Assembly: GCF_000203815.1 (NCBI RefSeq)
Contig: NW_004457624.1
Location: forward strand, 496,001 to 560,000
Direction: 5' to 3'
Length of the DNA stretch: 64,000 nucleotides
Source: Cavenderia fasciculata
Lineage: Eukaryota > Evosea > Eumycetozoa > Acytosteliales > Cavenderiaceae
Below, in pieces: positions 47,521 through 60,700 of this stretch. Below the pieces are notes generated by a model. The model searched no databases. It had not been told where the DNA came from and was given only the letters and a program-made list of their open reading frames with translations. Within the stretch, counting starts at the first letter, position 1. The number at the start of each line of letters is the position of its first letter. The position numbers and the translations under genes were made by a program.

Positions 47521-50284
47521 TTAGTTAGTTGGTTGGTTGGGTTTATTCATCTTTATGATTGTTGGTGAAATAGTAGTAGAGGAGACATTGGTATTTTGAT
47601 CATTACTATTACTTTTGTCATTCTTGTTTTCATATGTACATTCGTCATTGTCATTGTTATCTTTATCTTTGTCTGTAGCAGGAGGAGTTGTTGTATTTGT
47701 TGTTGGTGGAGTTATTTCTGGAGCGGTTATAAGGTCAACCTCTTTGTCTTCAACTAAATCTCCATTTTCCATTTTGTTATCTTTTTCTTTGTGGTTATCT
47801 TTTCCCTTTCCATTACCATTTCCATTTTCCCGATCTTCTATGTTATTATTATTATTATTATTACCATCAACATCCATTATGGTTGATTTTTCTTTTTGGT
47901 CTTCAATGTCTCTTGAATCATCCAGATTTTCAATACTTATATCTACATTGTGAATTTCTGGTCCTCCTTCTCCACCCTTTTTCTTCTTTTTTTGTTGGTC
48001 ATTGATATTATTAGTGTTATTGTTATTGTTGTTGGATTGTTCAATCTTATCTACATCAATTCCACTTGGTTGTCTTTTTCTTTTTGTCTCTTTTTCATTT
48101 ATAAGTACAACCACTTTATCCAAACAATCTAATTCTTTTTGACTAATTGGATCAATTCCTGTACTGGTATTATTATTATTATTATTATTTTGTTGTTGAG
48201 TATTAATAGTTGTATTGTTATTTTCCTTTTCTTTTTCTTTTTCTTTATCATCGTTGTCAGTAGTGGTAGTGGTAATATCTACATCAGTGTCAACATTTTC
48301 ACCTTTCTTTTCTTCACCATTTATCTTTTCTTTTTCTTCTTCACCCTCCTTTTCTTTTTTTTCTTTTTCATCATCTTCATCTTCCAATTCTTGTTCAGCT
48401 TTTAAAAAGAGTAAGAGAGTTTTGATTGTATTTCTCTTGTCTGGAATATCAGAGAGAGGGAACCATTTGGGACGTTTAAGAGGTTGTTCAAAGTTGGTTT
48501 CAGGGTTTCTACAAAACAATTCGATATAGTGTAACAAGAATACACCACAATCGTAGAGATTATCTTGTTTTGGTATATAGACTCGAGCAGCGGGCAGAGT
48601 GGTTGCATTAAACTCTCTTTCGGGGATGGTCCCATTTGAAGGGATCGATTTCTTGTATTTCCATTCCATTTGCAGATAGGATCGAATCTTGTTGTGGAAT
48701 GCATTTTTGTTTCCACCCAGTGAATCCAAGTGCATAATTAATGGTCTATTTTCATTGGTTGATGTTTTTGGATCTTGTCCACAAAATGAAACTATACATA
48801 ATGTCCAATGAAAACTATAAAAAAAGAGTTTAGTAATCCTTCTTCTTCTTCTTCTCATTATCATTTCTACATACTTTTCGTTAATAGGTATAAATAAGAA
48901 ATCTTTTGAGAAAATATCAGTATCTCTTGTCCATTTTGAAATCTTTTTATATGCTTCTTCAATATTCTTTAAAGATAAGTTATTATAGAAAAAAGTTGAA
49001 AAGAAATGAAATCTATTCTCATCTCTTGGATGTACATAATGATTTTTAATATATCTATAAAAAAATTGGTTCATTAGTCGTGTTTTTACAATATGAACAA
49101 GTCTGTTATTTAATATTTCATACCTAATATAAAAATCGATTAAATTATCATTTAAATAGTTTGATGATTCTAATCTTAGTAAATCATCTTCTGTTATCCT
49201 TACAATATCCATGATATTTGGATTATCTTTAATTGGAGGATAGGTGACTATAACATTATTAACCACCTTTCCAGCCTCCCTAAATAGTTTTAAAAAATTT
49301 ATATAAAGTTAGTCATGGTATGGTATACCTCTTTAAATTTCAACATACTCTGTTTTAATCAATAATTTAATCCAACATGATTTCTCTATCAATAAATCTT
49401 TAAGTAATAAATAATGTCTTTTATCAATACCCTTGATTAATATATCTCCTGGGATACCATATTCTTTATCTATAGATTGAATAAATAAACATTAATATAT
49501 ATAGTTGGTTGGTATAGACAACTACACTTTGTGACATACTCGTAACAGTTTTAGGATCTTTTAACCAATACTTTGTGAATGAGAATTCTTTTGTATTGAT
49601 CATCAATGTACCATTATCTTTGAGAAAACTAAATGTGAATTTAAGTAGGTCCGAGTAGTTGATGATAAGGGTGATTTCATTCTTGATCGATGTGTTTGGT
49701 TGGATTGTTTTCAGGTCGATGGGGATCTCCATCGCCTCTGTCTTAAAGAGTACTGGATGTTGAAGTATTTTGATACGATTGGTATAGATTGTGAAACCAC
49801 CAGCTTTGAGTTTGATGTTACCTTGATCATCCAAAATATCTGTACATACAGGTGTAACATCCTGAACAATACCATTAAGATCTTGTTGTCCATTATTATT
49901 ATTATTATTATCAGTTGTTGTTGTAGTGGTAGTAGTAGTTGATGATGATGATAACGTCGATTCATTCTTGTTGTTGTTGGAAATAGTCATTGGTGAAGAT
50001 TGACTGGTATAGTCATCTTCATCATCACTAGAGAGGTTGAGAGGATTGTCGCTGGTTCCCTTGCCATCATTTTTAGGCATAAACTTGTCAAACTCGTCGA
50101 TGAGTACATTACTGTATTTGTAGCTGTTCACGTCTCCCTTGGCCGTCATATAGAGTGCGTCCAATCCCTCGTCAAAGATACGTTCACCCGTCACTTTGTC
50201 CACCTCGTACGGGTACCCTTCTTTGGTGTACCGTATGGTCGTGTTGGGTGGTGCTACCTTTCGTCTAATCCTATTGAGTGACAT
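47521..50284 (-). CDS. Ulp2/SENP6-7-type SUMO protease (C48 family, about 854 aa)
   Basis: Four exons, all in phase: 50284-49540, 49469-49349, 49279-48875 and 48814-47521. Residues 1-300 include a Ser/Thr/Asn linker and a beta-rich, PH-like stretch. The C48 peptidase domain spans about 315-560. Catalytic residues are visible as His426 (FHWTLCIV), Asp454 (MHLDSLGG), Gln507 and Cys513 (PKQDNLYDCGVF), all intact. The C-terminal third is a charged, Asn/Lys/Glu-rich tail. Ulp2-type enzymes trim poly-SUMO chains in the nucleus. Intron 3 must be removed to restore the His motif, which supports the model. The gene is head to head with the PIF1 gene across 452 bases. Confidence 0.88.
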
Positions 50285-50736
50285 CTATATGATGGTATTA
50301 TCTATCAAGATAATACTCTATCTAATACACAAATATAAATAAAAGGATATGGTGATGGTAATATATAATATAATATATAAATATAAATATAAATAGTTGG
50401 TTAGTTATTCGTTGTTCACAACCAGTATCCACGAATGTTTACAAAAGAGAGGGGGACACCCAACAAACAACATTTTTATTAATTTTTTTTTTATTAAGTT
50501 TAAACTAGTTCATCTATCTTGAACAAACTCTCTATGTCATAATATTATTATCAATCTATCTTGTACATATACATATTACTTATCTTTGTTGATAGATTAA
50601 AGTAGATTGTATTTTTCTTGGAATAATTATACTAGTTTGGACTTTATTCGAAAACAAGTCGGGTAGTTAGTTTTGTGTGTTATGAGTTTAGTGTAGGTTT
50701 TCATTCATTGTTAAAGAAAGAAAGAATGAATATGTA
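50285..50736. promoter_or_regulatory. bidirectional promoter region, Ulp2-like and PIF1 genes
   Basis: 452 bases between two divergent starts. AT-rich with TATA-like ATATAATATAATATATAAAT near 50,360 and T runs (50,474-50,494). Shared regulation is plausible but not shown by any motif I can name. Confidence 0.5.
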
Positions 50737-53542
50737 ATGGATCAATCATCACAATCTTCTTCTTCTTCTTCTTCTTCTTCACAGTCATCGTCATTATCAT
50801 CATCATCATCATCATCAAGCGGCGATGATAATTGTAACATTAAAAGTATTATAATGGGTGGTGCAGCTGCAACGACGAATAGTAGTAGTAGTAGTACTAC
50901 TAAACCCAAAGTCGTCCCACAATCACCTGTCAAGCTACGATTGGGAACATCATTCGTAGCACCTTATAAAAAGATAAAGATGGATGAATTACAACAACAA
51001 CAACAACAAGAGAAACAGAAACAAGAGAATCATCATCATCATCATCATCAAAATATCAAACCAATTACTTCAACTACTAGTAATAGTAATAGTAGTAATA
51101 GTCCAATGACATCGGCTATTAAAAAGATGATGCTTCAACCTGTATTTGATGTAGACCAATTGGAAGAAATCAAAGAAGATATCGTTGTACTAACCACATT
51201 TGATGGAAAAGAAGAACAAGTATCACCAAAGAGGAAAAATGCATCGTCGGCTAGTTCAGTACCTAAAACATCAACTGCTTCTACTACAAGTACAACTGGT
51301 ACGACGACTACGACAACAACAACACCAGCACCAATCAAGACTAATAGTACTGTCAAACTATCACTAAAGAGTAATAATCATTTACGAAATACCGGAGGAG
51401 TCAATACAACCAACACCAATACTACTACTACTACAACCTCTAATAATAATAATAATGATAATAATAATCATAATCATAATCATGTTGGAGAATCACAAAT
51501 TGAACCAGATATATTAGAAGCAATTAATTTATTAAAGAAATCATTGGAAGGAAAGAATAGAGGAGTTGCGGATGATAAGACGCTGTTGCCAGTGGAATGC
51601 GATGTGACAACACTCAACAAGACACAAAAGGAGATATTGGATGTGGTATTAAATCAAGGCAAAAACATATATTTCACGGGACCTGGAGGTACAGGTAAAA
51701 GTTATCTCATTAAAACTATTGTACAGGAACTACACAAGATGGGTAAGAGTGTGTTTGTTACGGCAACTACTGGTATTGCAGCATTGAATATATCGGGTAC
51801 TACGATACACTCATTTGCAGGTATCAAATACTCGAATGCTGAATTTACAGAGTTGCTAAGCTCAGCCTACTCTAAAAAGAATAATTGGAAGTCATGTCAA
51901 GTACTGATCATGGATGAAATATCAATGTTGGATGGTTTGTTTTTTGAAAGTTTGGATCGTATTGCAAGAACGATTCGATCGAAAATGAATGTAAAAAACA
52001 AACGTGTGCCACCTGGTACAGACCCTCTCTCTATACCTTGGGGTGGCATACAACTAGTGTTGACAGGTGACTTTTTTCAATTGCCGCCTGTACCATCCTA
52101 CCAAGAACAATCAAAAATAACCAATCCCGATAAATCACTCGTCAAAAAGAGAAAGTATTGTTTCGAGGTGGACTCTTGGACCGAATCAGTCGATGAAATC
52201 TACCAACTCACCGAAATATTCAGACAAAAGGATCCCAAGTTTTCAGAGATGTTGTCTAGAATTAGAATTGGTCAACCTGACGACACTATCATTCAAGTTT
52301 TAAAACATCATCAAAAAGATTTGGTATTGGGTAATGGAATATTACCAACTCAACTTTATACTACCAATCGTAGTGTTGAAGAAAAGAATATTTATCATTT
52401 ACAAATGATTAAAGATGAATCTGTATGAAATGAAAGAAAACATATATCTATAACAATATTTATTTATTAATGTATTGTTTTAATTTCTTCTTTAGGTAAA
52501 ATATGAAGCAGTTGATTATTTGGCAGATAAAGAATTGTTGGCACCACCAAGACAAAAGATATTGACTGCAATCTATGAGAATTCGAAAAAGTCATGTTTG
52601 GCAACCAAAACCATCGAGTTGAAAAAAGGTGCACAGGTAATGTTAATTCGTAATCTGACAAGTACACTTGTAAATGGGTCACGTGGTGTCATTATTGGAT
52701 TTGTGTCGCTGACACCGGAATCCAAACGTAAATTACTACACTATTTTTGCGAGTCAGGTGAAGGCAGGTTGATGGAACAATGGCAAAGAGAAAAGATGCG
52801 AGATTCTATACAACAAGCATCAGTCTATCTAGAATCGCAGACACATACTTTATTGCCAGTGGTTCGATTCATCAATGGTGATGTAGAACTACTCAAACCT
52901 GAAAAGTTTTCAGTTCACTTTGACAAGGCAGAGAGAACCTATCGAATGCAGATATGTCTTAGATTGGCCTACGCCATCACTATTCACAAATGTCAAGGTA
53001 TGACTCTGGATTGTGCTCAAGTATCACTCAACAAAATATTTGAAAATGGTCAAGGTTACGTTGCACTCAGTAGATTACGTGACCTACAAGGTCTACAAAT
53101 CATTGGTGACATAACCAAGAAATGTTTTACTGCTGATCCAAAAGTAATCAATTTTTATAACAAATTAAATAATCCTCAGATTCTACAAAATCAAATTAAT
53201 CATAATAATCAAAATAATAATAATAATCAAAATCAAAATAATAATAATAATAATCAAAATAATTTTAATAATGATCCATTATTATTATTTTCAACCAATA
53301 ATGTAAATAATGATAATGTTCCAATTTATTTTCTTTGTCCTATAACGAAACAATTAATGAAGTTTCCAGTGATAGCACCGGACGGATATACCTATGAAAG
53401 GTCAGCTATTTTAGATTGGATCAAAGAAGAGAATACATCCTTTGTCACAAAGAAACCTTTTACTATCACGGTATTTATTCCAAATAGAAATTTGGAAGCA
53501 CAAATACAAGACTATTTAAAGAATAAACAAAATGTACCATAG
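50737..53542 (+). CDS. PIF1-family DNA helicase with C-terminal U-box (910 aa)
   Basis: Two exons, 50737-52422 and 52496-53542, joined in phase (KDES|VKYEAV). Residues 1-290 are low-complexity Ser/Gln/Thr/Asn/His. The PIF1 helicase domain starts near 293. It has Walker A GPGGTGKS at about 315-322, TATTGIAA, Walker B MDEISMLD near 392-399, LVLTGDFFQLPPV, LTEIFRQKD, TTNRSVEEKN, YAITIHKCQGMTLD and YVALSRLRDL. All helicase motifs look intact. An Asn/Gln linker leads to a canonical U-box at about 837-906 (LCPITKQLMKFPV, PDGYTYERSAILDW, IPNRNLEAQI). PIF1 unwinds G-quadruplexes and acts at telomeres, replication forks and mitochondrial DNA. U-boxes recruit E2 enzymes, so this protein may be a helicase with ubiquitin-ligase activity; that is inference. 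Confidence 0.92.
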
Positions 53543-53702
53543 CAGGCCTGTGCACAGTCTCAAGAATCCAACCTATACAAATTTTTGTGAACTTCAAGTA
53601 TTTTTTTGGGAGCGAAACTTTTCAAAATTTGTCTCATTCATGAAGCTTTGCATATCAGTTTGTTAAAGTTATATATATATATATATAGATAGATATCTAT
53701 TG

Positions 53703-56700
53703 ATGGCACGACCTAAGAAGAAAAAGGTTGTAACACCAGTTAAAAAGAATGAAAAGAAAAAGAGAAAGAAGGAAGAGGTTGAAGATGAAGATGAAGATGA
53801 AGATCTTGAACAAGTAGTAGTCGAAGAAGAAGAATCAGATAAAGAAGAAAAAGAGAAGAAGAAGAAAGAGAAAGAGGAAGAAGAGGAGGAGGAGGAAGAG
53901 AAAGCAATGGTTATAGATACATTGACAATTAGAGAATTACAATTAAAATGTTATATGTGTGATGTTGGGTTGATTGATACGATAGATGGAGTACAAATCA
54001 AGAATCCACTTAGACCTTGTTCAAAGTGTCTAAAAGATACACATACCAAATCGTGTTCGTTTATCGATCGGAATGACATCTTTTCCTGTATGAATTGCTC
54101 TACCAAGAACAAGTCAGTGTCTAGGTTCTACGCTGACTTGGGTACAGGAAAGGAAAGGATAGGTCCTCGGTCGGCTAGAGCTATACCTACCAAGAACACA
54201 ATGATATACAGTGATGATGAAGACGGTGGACGATTAAACAAACAAAAGGATACAGACTATGTCCAAGAAGACGATGAAGACGAATACACTGAACGACCAA
54301 TCCAATTTACAAAAAATGGCCAATCAATTGAATCTCCCGATGTATGTAAACTGTATATATATATATATATATATTTATATGTATACTGATCTTTCTAACA
54401 TTATTTGCTTTAGATATGTTATCCAATATTTCCAACTAAACAACCACAATTAAAACATGGACAAGAATACAAAGCACTGTTTAAAAACTTGCAAGGCGAA
54501 CAAGGTATGATGTACAAGCAAGGAAGACACAATGCATTTATTAATTGTAGGATGACGATGGAAAAGACGATAAAGAGTATCACCGACAAGTTTACATCGA
54601 ATCCTGAAGCAGGACCTATATCAGATTATATCATTGGTGCATACGATGCATTGACATTGGGTCAGGTGAGTCGTGAAATGCGTGACAAGAGACGAACGTT
54701 GTATGCGAGTGACACTGAACCTCTCCCAACAGTGGTGTTGAATCGTCGGTTGGCAGCATCACACATTTCAACACCACTAGAGGCCATTAAAAACTCGATC
54801 GTTGCAAAGACTCACGCCATGTCTGGAAAGGTCGATACCAGTGTACTCAGACCACCATCGATTGTTCTCAGACCTGAAAACACAACATCATCAGCACTAA
54901 GAAGTATCTATTACCAATTCACAACTTCAAAATCACAACATGATATACCTGGTTTAGTACCTGATAACCCTGTCAATGTAGATGGTCATGAAGGTGGTGG
55001 TGGTGGTGGAGATGAAAATAGTTTTGACGACAGTCGTGAAGGAGGTGACAATGTCAAACCAAGAAAGAGTCTAACTACATTTGTCGATTCGGCAAAGATA
55101 CGTGATGAACTAATTGCTTGGTACACTATTGGACACCATCTACCATTACTCACAAAGATTGTAGAAGCTAATCGTAGAAATAATCCAAATGTCGATCTTG
55201 ATGGAGTTAAATTTAAGCGAGTCACTCCTATTGTTGCTTTGGAAGCTTTCGAATCTTGGGATACTATTATAGTTCGTGATATTATATTATTTTTACAGTA
55301 TGTAAAGTAGTATAAATCTTTATTAAATTGAATATTGTTATTTATTAATTTATTTAATTATTTTATTTAGTTCACTTCAAAAATCAATACCATTTATATT
55401 ATTATTATCAGTATCAACTACATTTGATGCAATCAATCAAATTCCGAGAGAAGCTATTTCACTCATCTCTAACAAATGTTTTACATTGCGATCACAGAGC
55501 ATGGCATTTGATTCGTTTGTCAAGGGCGTGTTTGTGGATTTTAGCTCGATTGTTGAGTTTGGTCCACAAGTATACGCATTCTTGTATGAACAATTTGTAC
55601 TCAACCATTTATCAATGGAAACATTAGCAAATCAATTATTTGTAAGTAATCAATAGATCAAACAACTTGTACCATCATCACATTAATGCCTCTTTTTTAT
55701 TTATTTATTTAGTATATAATGAAACATCATTTCTTTGATCATCCATTATCATTTTTATGTCATGAATCATTTGGTAGGATGGTTGATCAGTCTTTGGGAA
55801 ACAAGGATCCAAGAGATAAAGATAATGAAGAGATGAGATCTGGAAATGGAGGAATAGAAGACTCGTATGAAGTGAACAATGGGTCGTATGAGGACAAGAA
55901 AGAGGTTAGCGATAGAAGTGAATGGACTGATCACAGTAGTATTAAAGAGTCGGATATGGGAGGTTCGGATGACGACGACGATTGGTCACCACCACAAAAA
56001 TCTGTATTCAACCATGAAGATGGAACCGAGTATGAACCATCAGACGATGACTCTGAAATGACTCTAGCATCTGATATCTCACACGAAAGTTATTCACCAC
56101 CACTCAATTTCAATAATAATAATAATAACCACCCTTCCAATGGGCATCTACTAGTAGTAGGGGAGCAGTCATCAGCAGCAACAGTCCACACACCAACGAG
56201 AACTAGAGTTCTGGAAAAGAAGAAACAAGATCATCTTGACGACCTCTTTGAAATGAATCAAGGTTTCAAATTACTTTATCCAAGCGTGTTGCTTGGACTC
56301 AAGGATCTCTCGGAAACCCATATTGGGAATCTTCACGACTCTGATGTTATTAGAATATACCTACGTCGACTGGGACTGGCGTCACATCAAGACGAACTAA
56401 TACACCTCAAGAGCATGTATTCTAAATTCATTATCGATATCTTTGCCTTTAGATCTCTTCGTCCTCATCTCATCGAATTTTATTTTACCCTCCTCAAATC
56501 CATCCCTTCTCGAGAGTATAGCTCAGTAAGTGGTGGAGTAGCTGGAGGACAAGGACAACCAATCAGTTACAGTTACCTCTTGTATCATATTGCAAAGAAA
56601 ACTGATAAATCACTTTTACAAGTATTTTTAAATTATTTAAAGTATGTAACAACAAATAATATATAGTATATGGTACAGTTATTAATACAATTTTGATTTG

Positions 56701-57794
56701 ATTTATTTTGTAGAAAAAAACCAATAGAAGAGACACTTGATATTTTGGAATCTGGATTATCAGTTATTTCAAATATGGAACTTGGGTCTATGCACCGACT
56801 CATTAGGATGATGTCGGCAACAAAATCAAATTATTACAAGGAACTAATCTCTACCGAGATCTCTAGAATTTCAACAGACTTGGGAAAGATTATTTTAAAA
56901 TTTAAAGAGGCAAAAGTACAACTAGAATTGGAAAAGGAAAACAAAGATAAAATGATGTTGGATCAAGATGCTGACTCTAGTATAGAAATGCAAGAAATGT
57001 ATGTTTTAAAAGAAATATATTGATTGATTTATATATTTATTTATTGATTTATTTTTAAAATGTGATTTAGAAAAATGAAAGGAAATAAAGGTAAAAAGAG
57101 ATCAGAATCAATTAAACATTTGACACGTGTACCACAATCGGCCATCCTATTAGAAAGTGCTCAAAAATTATTAGGACATTTCCTTTCTCGTGCTTGGTAA
57201 ATATATAAACAATATTAAAACACAAACAAAACATATATATATATATATATATATACCTTTTGACTAATCTTTATTCTTATATTTGATTGATTTAGTGATA
57301 AATTTATAGCACCTCAATTAAGTGAATTCCCATTATACGAAATATTCTATCAAAATGATGTTCAAGTGTTAAAGAGAGCTTTTGATGTTCAACATGCATC
57401 CGATATTCAAAAACATATTGAAACATCATCTCAAATCCTTGGTTGTTCATGTTGTCCAAAGAATGGAATATCCCCAAAAAGTGAAGATGTTACCATTATG
57501 TTTGTATCTCCCAAATATATATATATATATATATATATATCTATCTTTTTATTCTTCCACTCTTATTAACCAAATTAAATTTTCTTTTTAAAAAGGTATA
57601 AAGTATTTAAAGAATCTGGACGATATATTAATATTTATGATTGGTTGAATTCATATTGTATGTCCAAAGGTAAAAAAGGAATTCCCGATGAACAACAAGC
57701 AGTCTTTTCAAAAACAGCTGATATCCTTCAAATCCTTGGCATTGTGAAACGAACCAATCGAAGAACAGATCACGTTGTCAAAGCTTTTTTTTAG
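53703..57794 (+). CDS. orc3: origin recognition complex subunit 3-like protein with N-terminal PHD-like finger (about 1178 aa)
   Basis: Eight exons, all in phase: 53703-54341, 54414-55297, 55371-55641, 55713-56641, 56714-56998, 57071-57196, 57296-57499 and 57596-57794. Residues 1-70 are Lys/Glu-rich. A C4HC3 finger uses C83, C86, C106, C109, H114, C118, C129 and C132. The ORC3 region follows: RHNAFINCRMTMEKTI, EAFESWDTIIVRDIILFLQ (split by an intron), FILLLSVSTTFDAINQ, KCFTLRS, IMKHHFFDHPLSFLC. An acidic insertion precedes a helical region, and the C terminus is the winged helix (YKVFKESGRYINIYDWL, ILQILGIVKRTNRRTDHV). ORC3 helps load MCM at replication origins. The finger is joined in frame through an intron and is not a usual part of ORC3. 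Exon 7's donor (GTTTGT) is weak. Confidence 0.83.
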
Positions 57795-60700
57795 AAATAA
57801 AGCTTTGCTATCATCATCTGTCACACTAACCCAAATAAAACGTATCGTGGCTTTATAAAGATAATACGATCGCTCTGTGTGTTCATTGGTTTTGGACAGG
57901 CAGGATCGATGATGGATGTGCCCTTATCGTAGATGCGAAATATCTCTTTTTGTATTATCAATAATGATCGAGTTATTAGACCAATGGCACAAGTCTCAAC
58001 AAAGATGATGATGATTTTTTTGACAAAAATCAACATAGTTTGCTTTTTTTTTTTTGTTTTTTTGAGCAGCGCACCTCCCATCCGATGCACCACCACAACG
58101 ATAGAAGGCAGCTATCCATCCAAAATAACGGACTCTTTGCCGCCTCACTTTCACACTCTTATCATCATATTATTTTTTTGTATTACTATTTTTATTTTTT
58201 ATTTATAACAACAAATACAGACAGACAGACAGACAGACAGATAGATAGATAGATTATCATCTTCAATCAAGGGTAGTAGGTATCAATATATATGTATCAT
58301 CAATCGATGACCACAATCAAACAACATACATACATACATACAAACACACCAATCAACAAGCAGAATACGAAAATAGAACATAAAACAAGAGAGATAGATA
58401 GATAGATAGAGATAGAGAACAAAGAAGAGACAGGTAAAGGAAAGATGATGATGATGATGATGAGTCTATATCGAAGAGAAGAGAGGAGAGATAGAGTAAA
58501 TGACAGTATTACAAATCTATCTTTTCTTTCATTATTCATATGATGATTGATCATCTATCTGTGTGCCTATCCACATCATCATCAATCATATAGTAGTAGT
58601 ATTAGTTTGTGTTTGTGTAAGAGTATAGTAGTAGTAGTAGTTTAATTCAACTAATCAATATTGATAAGAGTAAAGGTGGATTACATACATCTATCTAACT
58701 TTAGTGTTGGGCGAGAGTGGATGGGTGTGCGTGTGTGTGGATGGGTGATTATGATACATACATCGTCACCCTTTTTAAATGATTGTGAATAACAAACAAA
58801 CAAACGTTCGATGTACATGTATCTTCTCCCTTCCTCTTCTCCCTCCATCTCCCTTCCATTTTCCTATTGGATTGAAATATACACATCATCTGATATCTGT
58901 GACAATAGGAGTGTAAAACACTCAAAACGAAAACGAACAACAACAACAAACATTGTCATACATATCACTTCTACCCTCTTTCTCCTACCTCTACCCATCA
59001 ATCGTATCTATTTTCCATCTATTATTAAAAAGACAGATAAATAATAATAATAATAATACAAGTAGAACAACAGAGTGTTGGTGGTGTTGTTGTGCGGATA
59101 GACACGTAAGCAAAAAAGAACAAGTTGGTTGGTCAATTCAATTAAGACAATAACAATATCAAGTAATAACAAGAGAGAGAGAGAGCTATACAACAAAACA
59201 AAACAAGACGAATGTGATGTATTAATTTAAATTGGGTGGTGGGTAGATGATAGGATAGGTGGGGTTGGGTGAGTGATCATCATCATCGATGATATTTTCA
59301 ACAATCCTACATATCTATCGTATATATCGTATATATCATCGCCTGTTATTTAAGCAATATTGTTTGTTTATTGGATGAAGGAAGAGGAATTATATTATCA
59401 TCGACGACACACACACAACCAACACCACCAACACCACTCATTCTCTCTTGTCCCATTACTCTCCATTCTCTCTGTCTCTGTCTCTGTCTCTATCTTACCA
59501 CGCAGCAACATTAATTAATAACAAGAGAACAACGATTTTATTGGACTATATTCTTGGGATAATAATCAAGTAGCTACAGCAGCAGCAGGAGAGAGAGAAC
59601 AACAACCATCCATTCATTACATTATTGCTATTGTTGATGTTGAAACAAACACAACAACAACAACAAAAAACATAATTCTTTTTCATTAATATCTAAACAA
59701 TACAACATCAATCAATCGTCAACTCACTTATCAATCATAATCATCATCATCATCATCCTTTCACTACATACATCAACTTATATATTTCTTTCCTTCATTT
59801 TTTTACTTACCAATTTTTCTTTTTCCTCTTCTCTCTCTCCCATCGTTTTATTTAAATATAGAGACAGACAATACAGAGACAGACAAAATTAGATAATTTA
59901 AAAGGTTTAATTTAGAGTTAGATACACACCACCAACCCACCCACCAACGTAATAGATCTATTTATAATACTATTGTTGGTTTGGCTTGATCATGATCGAC
60001 AGATCTAGACATATTTCTAGTGTAGCAACAACAGCGTAGTGCAGCAACGATTGGTTGACAATTTTGTTTGTTTGTATCTTGATGGACATTCATTCTTTCT
60101 TTCTTTGTGTTGTCACATATGGTGTTTGGAACCAATGATGCCATTGTGATATATCTATGCAGTCATCATCATCATCGTTCTCTCAGGGAACATATAATTA
60201 TAGTATCAACAGTGTAACAGCAACAACAACAGTAAATGCATTACATGTTGTCTTCCTCCTCCCTCAACCATTCAGATGACTTGTTAGATGAACGGCGGTT
60301 GTTGCAATTGGCGAACACATAATCGAACAAAACAACACGAGCAAAACAAAAGATGAACTGCCAACCACTCACCACCTCTATGCGTGATGTACACAAACAT
60401 GTTTATCTTGCATTGAGAGAGAGAGCCCGATGGATGGTAGTAGTGGGTGTGGTTAGCTTGTCAAGCATTATATATACCACCATACCCATTCTCTTCCAAC
60501 GACTATCCCCCAACAACACCACCACCATTGTACAATTGGGGGTGAGTGTGTTTGGAGTGTGGTGGGTGAGGGTTGTACTCTGTTCTTGTTGTTCCATCTA
60601 TAGGTGATTGTCTATAGACTCCTCCTCCTCCTCTTCCTCCACTTCCTGAATCCTCACCCACTCTATACAATTACCATTGTTTGTTTATTTTGGATTGGAA

